64,000 nucleotides of DNA, taken from DATFBY01 sp035253585 (GTDB lineage: Bacteria; Gemmatimonadota; Gemmatimonadetes; Gemmatimonadales; Gemmatimonadaceae). Of this stretch, positions 43,619 to 53,171 are shown in pieces. Position 1 is the first letter of the stretch. Every line of letters starts with the position of its first letter. The notes beneath the pieces are model-generated. The model was not told the DNA's origin, made no database searches, and worked only from the letters and a program-made list of their open reading frames with translations. A program made the translations under genes and the position numbers. The stretch spans positions 1 through 64,000 of the forward strand of contig DATFBY010000024.1 in the NCBI GenBank assembly GCA_035253585.1, given 5' to 3'.

Positions 43619-44211
43619 GACTTCACCTCGCGCGCCGGCACCCCGACGACGGTCTTCCCTTCGTTGACGTGCTCGCGGACTACCGCGCCGGCTCCAACGG
43701 TGGCGCGACTCCCAACGGACACGTTGGGCAGAACAATGGCGCCGGTGCCGACCAATGCGTCGGACCCGATGCGAACGGTGCCGCCTAACGAGACCGATGG
43801 CGCGATGTGTGTATTATGGCCGACGACGCAATCGTGCTCGATTATGCATCCTGTGTTGAGGATGACGTCTTCCTCGATGCTGGCGTTGGCATTGATGACG
43901 CACCTCGGCATGATCACCGTCCCCGCTGCAATACGAACACCGGATCCGACGATGACGCTCGGATCGATGAGAGGATCGGGGGCATTGGGAAACCGGCGAC
44001 GAAGCTCCGCGCGCTTGGCAATGTCGCCGATGGCAAGGATGACCGGCGTCGACGGAGAAAGCTGATCGAGGCTGCGCCAACAGATCATCGCCGGAAAGCG
44101 TCCCGTGCGGGGCTCGCTCTCCGACCAGACCGTGATGTCTAGGACGCCTAGTCGCATGGCGACATCGACCACGACCGATGCGTGCCCGCCCGCACCGAGC
44201 AAATGAATCAT
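43615..44211 (-). CDS. Sugar O/N-acyltransferase, PglD/NeuD-like
   Basis: A 198-residue left-handed beta-helix acyltransferase. It starts IHLLGAGGHASVVVDVAMR, the nucleotide-sugar-binding Rossmann-like part of PglD/NeuD, followed by hexapeptide repeats (INANASIEEDVILNTGCIIEHDCVVG, VSLGGTVRIGSDALVGTGAIVLPNVSVG) and the end VVGVPAREV. The catalytic histidine lies in EHDCVVGHNTHI. Likely acetylates the 4-amino group made by the neighbouring aminotransferase. The ATG at 44211 overlaps the lyase stop (ATGA). Confidence 0.9.
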   Translation of the reverse strand: MIHLLGAGGHASVVVDVAMRLGVLDITVWSESEPRTGRFPAMICWRSLDQLSPSTPVILAIGDIAKRAELRRRFPNAPDPLIDPSVIVGSGVRIAAGTVIMPRCVINANASIEEDVILNTGCIIEHDCVVGHNTHIAPSVSLGGTVRIGSDALVGTGAIVLPNVSVGSRATVGAGAVVREHVNEGKTVVGVPAREVKS

Positions 44212-46169
44212 CGAGCTGGTACCGGCGGCGTCGGCGTCGCGCGGCGACGAAGGGCGGTAGCGAGCAGATCGGGTGATCGACGGTCGCCAAACCCCGTCGC
44301 CAGTGCGAAGTATCCGCGCTGCGGCAGCGCGGTGATGCGGACCGAGGTCGCGGGCCGCTTCACGCCATAGCAATCGGATACCCAGCCGAACGGCCCCGTT
44401 GGATCGCCACTCACACTTTCAATATGCGTCGCGGCGCTCGAGACGACCGCGATATCATCGATGGTTCCCTCGACAAGCCAGTGCACATGAATCGGATCGG
44501 TCAGTGTGAGCGGACAGGTGACTACGTCCAGCACCAGCACGCCTGACTCATACACTTCGCAGACACGGCGATGTAGAATCCCGTGCCGACGCCACGAGTC
44601 GTTCACGAGCTCGCACCGCGCCGAGCCGTCGGGAGCTATGCGCGCGTCCACCAGACGAGCCTCGGGCCAGGTGAGCCACAAGAAACGCGGACCACGGAGT
44701 GCCGGTGGATGATCGTCGAACGTGAGCGTGTTGTGTACCGCGACGTCGGCCAGCGCGTTCGACCAGCGTCCTTCGGCATTGTAGCGATATGTGCCGGCGT
44801 CGAGTGCCAGACGACGACCGTCGATCCAAACGTCGACGTGCAGCGGGTCGATGTGTCCGGGACGCGACTCGTAGCTCGCGCCGCGCGTGAACACGCGCGT
44901 TTGACCGACGCGGAGGTCCGCCCAGCCTGACGAGCCGGTGATCACGCGAAGGCGCTCACGCTTTTCCGTGCGTGCAGGCGGCGGCACCGAGAGCCAGGCC
45001 ATCGTCTCGCGATCCAGATCGACGTCAGCCGGCAACGGGACGTCGAAGGTCGCCGCCGCCGCGGTGAGCGATGGCCGATAGTCGCGGTATCGGCGCGTCG
45101 AGAGCGGCAAAACGTATGCACCGTCGTTCGCACCGTGGTTAGGCAGCTCGCCTCGATCGTCCACGCAATCGGCCAAGAGCGTCACCGCAGCGCGAACGCG
45201 ATCGGCGGAATCCGGCGAAAGCTGGCGGCCGGCGTTGCGCAGCGCGCGCTCGGCCACCACGAGTTGATCGAGTGCGAGACGGGCGTAGTTGAACGAGTGC
45301 TGAATGTACCAGCCGTCCTGAGCGAACTGATCCTGTACCAGCAGCTCCAGCCAACGATGCCCGGCCGTGAGCCACCATTCGGCGTCCTTGCTGACGCGAC
45401 GGAAGCGGGCACCGATCATGATCAAGCCAGCCGCTTCCGAGATGCCATGATTGTTGCGCTGAGAGAGCGCGTAGCCGAGTGCGTCGGCAATGCGCTCGCC
45501 GGAGATCATGAGGAAGCGGCGCAGCTCACGTAACCGCGGTGGCGTAGACGAGGGTGCGTGTGCGAGCACGCCTTCCATCCACAGGAGCGCGCTGGCGCGA
45601 ATGGCGGTCTCCTGACCGCACGACCAGTGAACGCCACGGAATGGTGGGCAGTCGCCGATGAAGCTCTCGAGCGCGCGCCAGAACGCATCGGCGAAGCGGT
45701 CGTCTTTCGTGAGCATCCACCCCCGGCCCAAGTCGTAGCTCCAGGCAAACCGGGCGGGCTCCCAGATGTCCTTGATGTCCCCCGCCTCGCGACGCAGGTG
45801 CGGTACGCGATACCAAGGCGTCTGGGTATCGAAAACAAATTGGGTGAGTGGATGGGTGTTCCATTCGCCACGCGCTGGTCGGTCGTGCCAAGAGCAGCGA
45901 TATGCCTGATATTCCCCGCGCGCGACTCGCTCGGCGCGCTCGATCGCCTCGGAGCGATCCGTGGCGTTGGCGACAGCGGCGGTGTCGGGCGCGAAAAACC
46001 ATCCCTCGGGAAGGCGGCTCTGCAGTACCGACGGGGAGACGTCGCTTGGCGTCAGGCGATACGCGCCTACCCGGCGGCGCACTTCGTAGGCAGCGCGATG
46101 CCGAAGACCGGCGGCACCAAAGGTCCGCCATATCGAGGTCGCACCGCGAGTGAAGCCGTTGAGACTCAC
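44208..46169 (-). CDS. Heparinase II/III-family polysaccharide lyase-like protein
   Basis: A 653-residue protein with an N-terminal alpha/alpha-toroid (ESFIGDCPPFRGVHWSCGQETAIRASALLWM; LSQRNNHGISEAAGLIMIGARF; QHSFNYARLALDQLV) and a C-terminal beta-sandwich with the Hepar_II_III signature (GHIDPLHVDVWIDGRRLALDAGTYRYNAEGRW; VAVHNTLTFDD). These enzymes cleave uronic-acid-containing glycans. No signal peptide is seen, so an intracellular or atypically exported role is possible. The GTG at 46169 overlaps the glycosyltransferase stop (GTGA); upstream frame is shadow. Its presence implies a uronate-containing product. Confidence 0.87.
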   Translation of the reverse strand: MSLNGFTRGATSIWRTFGAAGLRHRAAYEVRRRVGAYRLTPSDVSPSVLQSRLPEGWFFAPDTAAVANATDRSEAIERAERVARGEYQAYRCSWHDRPARGEWNTHPLTQFVFDTQTPWYRVPHLRREAGDIKDIWEPARFAWSYDLGRGWMLTKDDRFADAFWRALESFIGDCPPFRGVHWSCGQETAIRASALLWMEGVLAHAPSSTPPRLRELRRFLMISGERIADALGYALSQRNNHGISEAAGLIMIGARFRRVSKDAEWWLTAGHRWLELLVQDQFAQDGWYIQHSFNYARLALDQLVVAERALRNAGRQLSPDSADRVRAAVTLLADCVDDRGELPNHGANDGAYVLPLSTRRYRDYRPSLTAAAATFDVPLPADVDLDRETMAWLSVPPPARTEKRERLRVITGSSGWADLRVGQTRVFTRGASYESRPGHIDPLHVDVWIDGRRLALDAGTYRYNAEGRWSNALADVAVHNTLTFDDHPPALRGPRFLWLTWPEARLVDARIAPDGSARCELVNDSWRRHGILHRRVCEVYESGVLVLDVVTCPLTLTDPIHVHWLVEGTIDDIAVVSSAATHIESVSGDPTGPFGWVSDCYGVKRPATSVRITALPQRGYFALATGFGDRRSPDLLATALRRRATPTPPVPAR

Positions 46170-47392
46170 CGCGCCCACGAGGAGAGGAGCGGGCGCAGCG
46201 CGGCGTCCAGACGCGCCGCGAGTACCGGGCGATCGTGCTCGCGTGCCACCCACGCGCGGCCGCGCTCACCCATGGACCGCCGCTCGTCAGGCGAAAGCGC
46301 CAACAGGCGTCTGATGCCTTCGGCCAACGCCGCTGCGGACGCATCTCGAGTTTGTACGCCGCCTGACGATGAACGTACCCACCCACCAACTTCGCCGGGC
46401 ACGTTGCACACCACGGGGAGCGTCGCACCCCAGTAGTCGAAGAGCTTGTTCGGGCTCACGCCATACGAGAATAGTGGAACGTCCTTCAGCACCATGAGAC
46501 CCGCATCACATTCCGCCAGCACTCGTGGCATGTCGGTCTTCGGAACCGGCGTTGCGAACTCGACGCGATCGAGTTGAAGCTGGCGGGCGCGAGCGCGGAG
46601 CGACTCTTTTGACGGTCCATCGCCGATGAAGAGGAACGAGACGCGTGCGTCGTCTCGCAGCAGGCTCGCGGCATCCAACACGGTCTCGAGGCCGTTTGCC
46701 GGGCCGTGCGCTCCCGCATACGCCAGACGGAGAGTATCGCGCGGCGGCGGCCGCGTTCCGTTGTAGGCCGACACGTCGACGCCGTTGGGCACCACCGTAA
46801 TGCGAGAGCTCGGAACGCCGATGCGGCGAAGATGCTCCTCCACGCCGTGGGCCAGCACGATGATGTGCCGCGCCGAACGGTACAGAGCGCGCGCAAGCAT
46901 CCAGAGCAGCCAGTAACCCGGGCCGTGGATTCGGCCGCCAACGGCCAGACTTTCAGGCCAGAGATCGCGCACCTCGAGGACGAACGGGACGCGATGCCGG
47001 TGTGCCAGACGTCGAGCCGCTTCGGCTGCGAAGAGATGCGGCGTCGACCCGATTACGACGTCAGGTGCTTCGCCGCGGAGGTCGTCGGCCAGCAGCGATC
47101 GCCCGAAGGAGAGCCAGTTCCATACGCGGCGGAGGTTGTTCCGCGTGTACGGCGCGGCCCACAGCCACTCGATGTTTACACTGTCGACCGTCTCGCGAAC
47201 GGGAGCGCGGTCGCTCGGCCCGGTGCGGCGCATGTAGGCGCGGTGATGCAGATGAAAATCGCTGGCGGCCAGCGTGACATCCCATCCGAGCGTCGTCAGC
47301 TCGCGGCCGAGCTCGACATGTCGCGTCCCGCCGCCCATGTCGCGGGTGACGGCGAAGTGATTCACCCAGAGGAGCCGTGGTCGGCGCGTCAC
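46166..47392 (-). CDS. Family 4 glycosyltransferase (WbuB-like)
   Basis: A 408-residue GT-B transferase. The N-terminal domain reads LLWVNHFAVTRDMGGGTRHVELGRELTTLGWDVTL, a WbuB/WcaI-like start. The C-terminal domain has VPNGVDVSAYN, LRLAYAGAHGPANGLETVLDA, FLFIGDGPSKESL and the donor-binding ECDAGLMVLKDVPLFSYGVSPNKLFDYWGA. Linked by four-base overlaps to an AsnB gene upstream (GTGA at 47389-47392) and the lyase downstream. Donor sugar unknown. Confidence 0.88.
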   Translation of the reverse strand: MTRRPRLLWVNHFAVTRDMGGGTRHVELGRELTTLGWDVTLAASDFHLHHRAYMRRTGPSDRAPVRETVDSVNIEWLWAAPYTRNNLRRVWNWLSFGRSLLADDLRGEAPDVVIGSTPHLFAAEAARRLAHRHRVPFVLEVRDLWPESLAVGGRIHGPGYWLLWMLARALYRSARHIIVLAHGVEEHLRRIGVPSSRITVVPNGVDVSAYNGTRPPPRDTLRLAYAGAHGPANGLETVLDAASLLRDDARVSFLFIGDGPSKESLRARARQLQLDRVEFATPVPKTDMPRVLAECDAGLMVLKDVPLFSYGVSPNKLFDYWGATLPVVCNVPGEVGGWVRSSSGGVQTRDASAAALAEGIRRLLALSPDERRSMGERGRAWVAREHDRPVLAARLDAALRPLLSSWAR

Positions 47393-49317
47393 GCCGCGGC
47401 GCTAATTGGCGCGGCGCCATCCGCGTCCACGAAGGTGCGCGCCCAGATCTCGAATGTGAACAACGCCCACACGATGTACGCAACGTCGCGACGGCCGGTC
47501 TCGAGATCGCGCAGCAGGCCGCGTATACCGGCGGCGTCGAAAAGGCCGCGGTCGAGAAACTGATCGCCTTCCAGCGCGCTACGCATCTCGCGCATCAATT
47601 GGCCGGAAAGCCATTCACGAATCGGCGCGCCGAAACCGGTCTTCGATCGCGAAAGAATGCTGGGCGGAAGCCATGGTCTCGCGGCCTCCTGCAGAATCCA
47701 TTTCTGCGAGCGGCCACGTTGCTTGACGTCCAGCGGCATGCGTCCCGCCTGTTCGATCAAGGCGCGGTCGAGGTATGGCACTCGCAGCTCGACCGACGTC
47801 GCCATGGACGTGCGATCGCCATACGTCAGGTTGAGCGACGGCATGAACGTCTTGAACAGCACGTAGGTCCAGCGCTCCTCATCCGTCGGCGCGCGAGACT
47901 GCTCGAACAGCGCCAGATAATCAGCGTAGATGTCGGACGGCGTGTCGCGCCTGACCGCGTCCGACAGGATCTCTCGCCGCATTGCAGGCGATCCCCAGTC
48001 GGCGAGCTGAAGGATGCGATTGGTGCCGTCAGCGCCGATGAAGCGGAGCATCTTGAGCGCTCGTCGCGGCGTCGCTTCAGCGGACACCCCGCTACGCTCG
48101 GCGAGCGCGGACACGATTGCGGTAGCAGCACGCACCAGCGGAGACGGAATGCCTGACAAGCGACCCGCCATCTCGACGGCGCGGTGGCTACGATAGCCGT
48201 GATAGAGCTCGTCGGCACCCTGTCCGGAGAGGAGCACGATGGTGCCATCCTGTCGCGCGCGACGACAGAGAAGATAGGACGCGACGATGGCCGGATCGGC
48301 GAGCGGCTCGTCCGAATGCCACACCAGCCGCGGCAGTAGCTCCGTGATCGTCGGCGACAGCTCTTCTTCGACCAGGCGCGCACCGACGAACGCGGCCATC
48401 TCGCGAGCATACGGCAGATCGCTGGCGAAGCCGTCGCCCGTGCTCCCCGGGCTGTTTGCCGTGTACGCGGTGATGCGCTCGTGCGGACGCGCGACGTGCA
48501 TCGCGCCCACGATCGCCGAGGAATCCAATCCGCCACTCAGGAGCGCGCCCAGCGGTACATCGCTCATGAGCTGCCGCTCCACGGTCTCTACAAGTGTCGT
48601 TCGTGTGCTGGCGATCCACTCGGCGTCGCCGCGCTTCTCCTTCGTCGACTGATCCCAATCCCACCAGGTTCCTTCATCGATGCGCCCGTCGCGCCAGGAA
48701 AGCCATCCACCGGCGCGAAGACGGCGAACGCCGCGCCACATCGTTCGCTCACCCGGCACCCAGAGGAAGGTCAGGAAGTGCTGAAGCGAGACTGGATCGA
48801 TCGAGCGGTCCACGCCGCGCAGCGACAGCAACACCTTCGCTTCGCTGGCGAATGCCAACCCTTCCGCGGAATTGGCGAGATAGAGCGGCTTGATGCCGGC
48901 ATGATCGCGGGCGAGAAATGCTTCGCCTGTGCGCTCGTCCCAGATGCAGAACGCGAACATGCCGTTGAGCCGCCTCACCATGTTGCGCCCTTCGTCCTCC
49001 CATAGGTGCACCAGCACTTCGGAGTCCGTGCGCGAGCGAAACCGGTGACCGCGGCGCTCGAGATCGGCGCGCAGCTCGCGGTGATTGTAGATCTCACCGT
49101 TGAAGATCAGCCAGACGGTGTCGTCTTCGTTCGCCATCGGCTGATGGCCAGCCGACGAAAGGTCGATGATCGACAACCGCCGGAACGCGAGCTGCGCACG
49201 GCACGCAGGATCGACGAAGAATCCTTCATCGTCGGGGCCGCGGTGCCGCTGCCGCTCGTCAGGCAGAAGCTTCGTCGGCGGAACGCCGTGGCGGAGGAGT
49301 CCGCTGATGCCACACAT
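47389..49317 (-). CDS. AsnB-type glutamine amidotransferase, copy 1
   Basis: A 642-residue asparagine-synthetase-B-like protein. The N-terminal glutaminase has Cys2 (MCGISG), RRLSIIDLS, FNGEIYN (72-78) and DSEVL. The synthetase domain has the ATP PP-loop LLSGGLDSSA (SGGLDSS at 261-267), and LSGQGADELYHGY. All key residues are intact. In surface-glycan loci such proteins are thought to amidate uronic acids rather than make asparagine; that is inference here. Its stop overlaps the following glycosyltransferase start (GTGA). Confidence 0.88.
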   Translation of the reverse strand: MCGISGLLRHGVPPTKLLPDERQRHRGPDDEGFFVDPACRAQLAFRRLSIIDLSSAGHQPMANEDDTVWLIFNGEIYNHRELRADLERRGHRFRSRTDSEVLVHLWEDEGRNMVRRLNGMFAFCIWDERTGEAFLARDHAGIKPLYLANSAEGLAFASEAKVLLSLRGVDRSIDPVSLQHFLTFLWVPGERTMWRGVRRLRAGGWLSWRDGRIDEGTWWDWDQSTKEKRGDAEWIASTRTTLVETVERQLMSDVPLGALLSGGLDSSAIVGAMHVARPHERITAYTANSPGSTGDGFASDLPYAREMAAFVGARLVEEELSPTITELLPRLVWHSDEPLADPAIVASYLLCRRARQDGTIVLLSGQGADELYHGYRSHRAVEMAGRLSGIPSPLVRAATAIVSALAERSGVSAEATPRRALKMLRFIGADGTNRILQLADWGSPAMRREILSDAVRRDTPSDIYADYLALFEQSRAPTDEERWTYVLFKTFMPSLNLTYGDRTSMATSVELRVPYLDRALIEQAGRMPLDVKQRGRSQKWILQEAARPWLPPSILSRSKTGFGAPIREWLSGQLMREMRSALEGDQFLDRGLFDAAGIRGLLRDLETGRRDVAYIVWALFTFEIWARTFVDADGAAPISAAA

Positions 49318-49321
49318 TGGT

Positions 49322-50539
49322 CTAGGCGCTGCTCACCGCAAGCGATCGTGCATCGCGAGCCGATGGCAGCAGGTCCAGGGAGCGAAGGGCGGCCAGGATG
49401 CCATCGACGGTGGCGTCATAGTTGTACTTCGATGCGCGCTCGCGGGCCGCAGCACTCATGGCGCTGCGCAGCCCATCGTCTGCTGCCAAGCGTCGTGCGC
49501 GTGCCTCGAACCCGTCCACATCGCCCGCCCGCAGCAGAAAGCCGGTGATCCCATCGCTGATCAGATCAGCGGCCGCGCCGACGTGTGTCGAAACCAACGG
49601 AACGGCGCCGGCAACCATCGCTTCGTTCAACACCAAGCCCCACGGCTCATCTTCCGAAGGCATGACGAATACGTCGCTCAGGGCGTACACGCTCGGTAAA
49701 TCTCGCTGATTGACGAAGCCGGTGAAGCGCACGTTCGTCAGCGCTCGCTCGCTCACCCGGCGACGGAGCTCGGTCTCGAGCGGACCGCTCCCGACGACCA
49801 CGCCGAAGATTCCGGGGACGTCGCGCATCCGCTCGATCAACTCCACCAAGATTTCGGGATGCTTTCGTGGGGTGAGCTTCCCGACGAAGAGCATCACGAA
49901 TGCATCGCGCGGCACCTGCCAGCGTTCACGAAGCGCGGCGCGATCACCTTTGGCGACAGCAGCGATTCGATTCACATCCACGCTGTACGGCGCGAAGAAC
50001 AGCGAGGATTCGCGCGCCCCGTAGGCTAGATAGGCGCGTCGATTCTCCTCCCCGATGTAGAGCAGCGCTGCGCTTCCACGGACCCAGGCGCGAATCACAC
50101 TCTCCCGCGCAGCACCGGCCAAGCCTGAGCGGCGCGAGTCGGAGAGACGGAGCTCGCTACGGAGCAAAATTGGAACGCCGCGAAGCCGCGCCGCCGCGAG
50201 CGCCATCCAGTTGCTCGGATACGTGTAGCCGTTCATCCAGATCGCGTCGAAGGAATCGAGAACTGCACCGAACACGCCGGGATTGATCGCGTGGAGCGGA
50301 TTGAACGTGTCGCGCACCGGACTCACGTTGCGCAGGAACCGGTACCGGTAGCCCGAGAGCTGATCGGTGTCCCACTGGATGGCTTGACCGAATTCCCGAT
50401 CGTGGCGAGGCACGACGCCGTAATCACTGTAATACAGCACTTCGACGTCGAGACCGGGATGAGCAGATAGCCTCGCGTAGAGCGGCGTGAAATACTGAAT
50501 CGGGTGCGACGCCAGCACACCCAGCCGGCATCGCTTCAC
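49322..50539 (-). CDS. Family 4 glycosyltransferase
   Basis: A 405-residue GT-B transferase. It begins VKRCRLGVLASHPIQYFTPLYARL, and the C-terminal part has MLFVGKLTPRKHPEILVE, VVGSGPLETELRR, VRFTGFVNQRDLPSVYALSDVFVMPSEDEPWGLVLNEAM with the EX7E motif, and GAAADLISDGITGFL. The GTG at 50539 overlaps the upstream gene stop (GTGA); the frame up to 50629 is shadow. Four bases separate it from AsnB copy 1. Confidence 0.9.
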   Translation of the reverse strand: MKRCRLGVLASHPIQYFTPLYARLSAHPGLDVEVLYYSDYGVVPRHDREFGQAIQWDTDQLSGYRYRFLRNVSPVRDTFNPLHAINPGVFGAVLDSFDAIWMNGYTYPSNWMALAAARLRGVPILLRSELRLSDSRRSGLAGAARESVIRAWVRGSAALLYIGEENRRAYLAYGARESSLFFAPYSVDVNRIAAVAKGDRAALRERWQVPRDAFVMLFVGKLTPRKHPEILVELIERMRDVPGIFGVVVGSGPLETELRRRVSERALTNVRFTGFVNQRDLPSVYALSDVFVMPSEDEPWGLVLNEAMVAGAVPLVSTHVGAAADLISDGITGFLLRAGDVDGFEARARRLAADDGLRSAMSAAARERASKYNYDATVDGILAALRSLDLLPSARDARSLAVSSA

Positions 50540-51678
50540 GAAACGCCGATCTGCCGAGTCGGAGGTGCGACGCGCATGTGGTGCTCGACAATCGCCGCCA
50601 CTCGATGATCCCAGCTGTCGCGGCTCCACACGAGGTCGTGCCCGCGCCGAGCGATGTCCGTTCGGCGGCTCTCGTCGGACAGGTATTCGTCTACGCGCTC
50701 CGCTAGCTCGTCAGCGCCTTCGAAGCACGCGACGGTCACGCCCTCATCGAATTGCTCGAGCAGCTCCGACGTGCGCTCGTGCAGCATGAAGCTGCCGCAC
50801 GCTGGAATGTGAAACGTTCGGCTTGTTATCTGATCGCCGCTCGATGCGCCGGGTCGCTGCTCGCTCAGTAGTCCCAAGTTGATCCGCGAGGCGATGATTG
50901 CTTTTGCGTATTCGTCGCCTGTCACTTCGCGTCCGCCGGTCGACCTGGACAGTGCCGGATGAAGATTTTCGCGCCGCCACTGTTCGCCCCATACCCGCAG
51001 GGCAATGGAGGGCCGGCGATTGACCAGCGATGCGAGAATGGCCTCCTTTTTCGGTGACCATGTGCCAATGAACGAGACATCGCAGCCATATGCCTGTCGT
51101 TCTTGATCTGTGAGAGACAGCGGCCGATGCACTTCTGGGTCGAATCCGTGGAGGAGCAGACTCGCGTTTCGAACACCTAACGAGCTGGCGAGGTCTCTGA
51201 CACCGAACGACTTGGCTATGAAGATCCAGTCGTACACCGGAAGCGCTTCAGGGAGATACTTGCCGTGCACGTGGAACGAGACGTCCGGAAAGAAGCAGTA
51301 CGTCCGAATGCCGAGCGCTTTCATTCGGCGCAGACTCTCGGCGGTAACGAATGCGCCCTTGAACGCCAGAAAGAAATCCGGACGCTGCTGTTCTGCCTGT
51401 CGTAAGAGCTCGGCGTTGAACTCGGTGACACCGGCGCTGCGTAGCAAGCGACCGGCCGCGCGCATCGCCCGTGATTTCCAGCGTAGGGGGATGAACTCCC
51501 GTTCGGGTACGAGATGCGCTGTCCAACCGCCGCGCCGGAGCGCGCGAAAGGCGGCGTAGCCGTTCGAGCCGAGCCATTGTTCGCTGGCGACCAGCGCTGT
51601 GCGGCTGCGGCTCGACCCCTGCGCCGCTGCCTGCCCGGCGATCGGCGAGATTGCCGTGTCCAGACTCGAGCGACTCAT
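50536..51678 (-). CDS. CgeB-like glycosyltransferase
   Basis: A 380-residue protein. The N-terminal domain (SEQWLGSNGYAAFRALRRGGWTAHLV, then PDFFLAFKGAFVTAESLRRMKALG, CFFPDVSFHVHGKYLPEALPVYDWIF) and the C-terminal Glyco_trans_1_2 domain (CDVSFIGTWSPKKEAILA, INLGLLSEQRPGASSGDQITSRTFHIPACGSFMLHERTSELLEQF) match the CgeB/spore-maturation-like glycosyltransferases. The ATG at 51678 overlaps the polymerase stop (ATGA); upstream frame is shadow of that gene. Donor and acceptor unknown. Confidence 0.83.
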   Translation of the reverse strand: MSRSSLDTAISPIAGQAAAQGSSRSRTALVASEQWLGSNGYAAFRALRRGGWTAHLVPEREFIPLRWKSRAMRAAGRLLRSAGVTEFNAELLRQAEQQRPDFFLAFKGAFVTAESLRRMKALGIRTYCFFPDVSFHVHGKYLPEALPVYDWIFIAKSFGVRDLASSLGVRNASLLLHGFDPEVHRPLSLTDQERQAYGCDVSFIGTWSPKKEAILASLVNRRPSIALRVWGEQWRRENLHPALSRSTGGREVTGDEYAKAIIASRINLGLLSEQRPGASSGDQITSRTFHIPACGSFMLHERTSELLEQFDEGVTVACFEGADELAERVDEYLSDESRRTDIARRGHDLVWSRDSWDHRVAAIVEHHMRVAPPTRQIGVS

Positions 51679-53171
51679 CCGCGGCTGCCGGCGCCCGATG
51701 ACGTGAGCGGAATGATTGGACGAACTCTGCCGCTCCCCGCGACGCTCATCAGGAACGTCATGATGACGAAGACGCCGTACACGGCGATGATCGTTACCAG
51801 GATCTGAAGGTCGGCGCCCATGCCGAAGCCGACCCAGAGCAGGTAGAAGCCGAACGCGGCTCCCAGCGCGTTCTTCGAGCTCGTCCAGAACGAGGCGCGC
51901 ATCCAGAGTATTGCCTGGAGAGCTCCAAATATTAGGCAGCCCACGATCACACCGAGCCAGCCAAAATTGAGATAGAGCTCTCCCTGCACCGTCATGTTGA
52001 TCGAGTTGCTGAAACCGCCCGTGGCGGTCGGAAACCCCTGCCCGATCCGCCCAGCAAACCACTGCCCTTTGGCAATGATGGGCTTCTCGGGCCAGATCAC
52101 GCGGGGTACGAACGCGTAGGCGAGATACTCGAGCGTCTCGCCGGCGAGGAACCCATCCTCGTCGACGATCCGGCGAACTTGCGTCAACTGGTTGAAGGTG
52201 CTGAGCCGGCTCATCACGGTCTGTGTACGCCGTGGCTCGGGCGTAGCCGGCTCTTGCTCAGCGTAAGCTTCGACCGCCTCGATGCGCTGGAGCCCACCCC
52301 CGGTTCCGCCTCGAACGGAGGCGAACGCGCCAAAGTAGATGACGAAGATCGCCAGTGCTCCATAGATCGGGAAAAACACTTTCCATCGCAACGGCTCGAG
52401 CGACCGCCTGCCTAACAACGCCCCGAAGATGAACGCGATCAGGGGCAGCAAGATGTCGGAGCGAAGGAAGGCAAACATCAACGCGCGAAACGCTTCGACG
52501 AGCGCGATCACCAGGGCGGCAACGACGACCTTCTGCTGTCCGCGCTCCGCGCCGATTCGCGCCAGGATGAAGATCAGGAAGTGCGGGAGCAGTAGAAACA
52601 CGGATCCGATCGTTCCCAGCGCATCGAGCGGTAGTGTCTGTCGGACGACGACGACGATCAGCTCGAGCGCCACGGCATTCCGGATCAGATGTCTCCCGCC
52701 GACGTCCCCATGAACGCGAGGGAGCAACTGCGCCAGGCTACGCGCACTGTGCGACCGCTCTACCGCCCAAAACGCGAGAACCGGCAGCACGCCTCCGACG
52801 AGCATGATCTGCATGGCCAAAAAAAGATGCTCGTCGGCTGCGTACACAAAATACAGGGCGCGCTTGTCCGTTTCAGCAGCGGAGAGCCCGACGGCGTTGG
52901 CCATCCCGATGATGCCCGCGGACAGCGCGTACAAGGTGATCGGCGTGATCCCGCCGGTGTCGGCGCGCGCCACGTCGCGGAGCGCCAGCCCAGGACCGAT
53001 CAAGGCGGCGGCGACGGCGAGCAGAATCGGTGAGACGAGCGAAAGCGCGCCGACGGCGGTCGTGACGCCGATCCAAATGAGAATGTCGGAGGCGGCGCCG
53101 GCACGTCGCGTCCAGGCGGCGCTGCGGCGCCGCGGGCGGCGTTCGGCACCGACGCGCCAGGTAACGCTCAC
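51675..53171 (-). CDS. Wzy-like oligosaccharide repeat-unit polymerase
   Basis: A 498-residue integral membrane protein with about 10-12 hydrophobic segments. It has a large polar loop (about 295-390, rich in E, P and R) before QGELYLNFGWLGVIVGCLIFGAL. That motif is characteristic of O-antigen/oligosaccharide polymerases, which link undecaprenyl-bound repeat units in the periplasm. The GTG start overlaps the stop of AsnB copy 2 (GTGA). No flippase (Wzx) or chain-length regulator is in the window. Confidence 0.8.
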   Translation of the reverse strand: MSVTWRVGAERRPRRRSAAWTRRAGAASDILIWIGVTTAVGALSLVSPILLAVAAALIGPGLALRDVARADTGGITPITLYALSAGIIGMANAVGLSAAETDKRALYFVYAADEHLFLAMQIMLVGGVLPVLAFWAVERSHSARSLAQLLPRVHGDVGGRHLIRNAVALELIVVVVRQTLPLDALGTIGSVFLLLPHFLIFILARIGAERGQQKVVVAALVIALVEAFRALMFAFLRSDILLPLIAFIFGALLGRRSLEPLRWKVFFPIYGALAIFVIYFGAFASVRGGTGGGLQRIEAVEAYAEQEPATPEPRRTQTVMSRLSTFNQLTQVRRIVDEDGFLAGETLEYLAYAFVPRVIWPEKPIIAKGQWFAGRIGQGFPTATGGFSNSINMTVQGELYLNFGWLGVIVGCLIFGALQAILWMRASFWTSSKNALGAAFGFYLLWVGFGMGADLQILVTIIAVYGVFVIMTFLMSVAGSGRVRPIIPLTSSGAGSRG

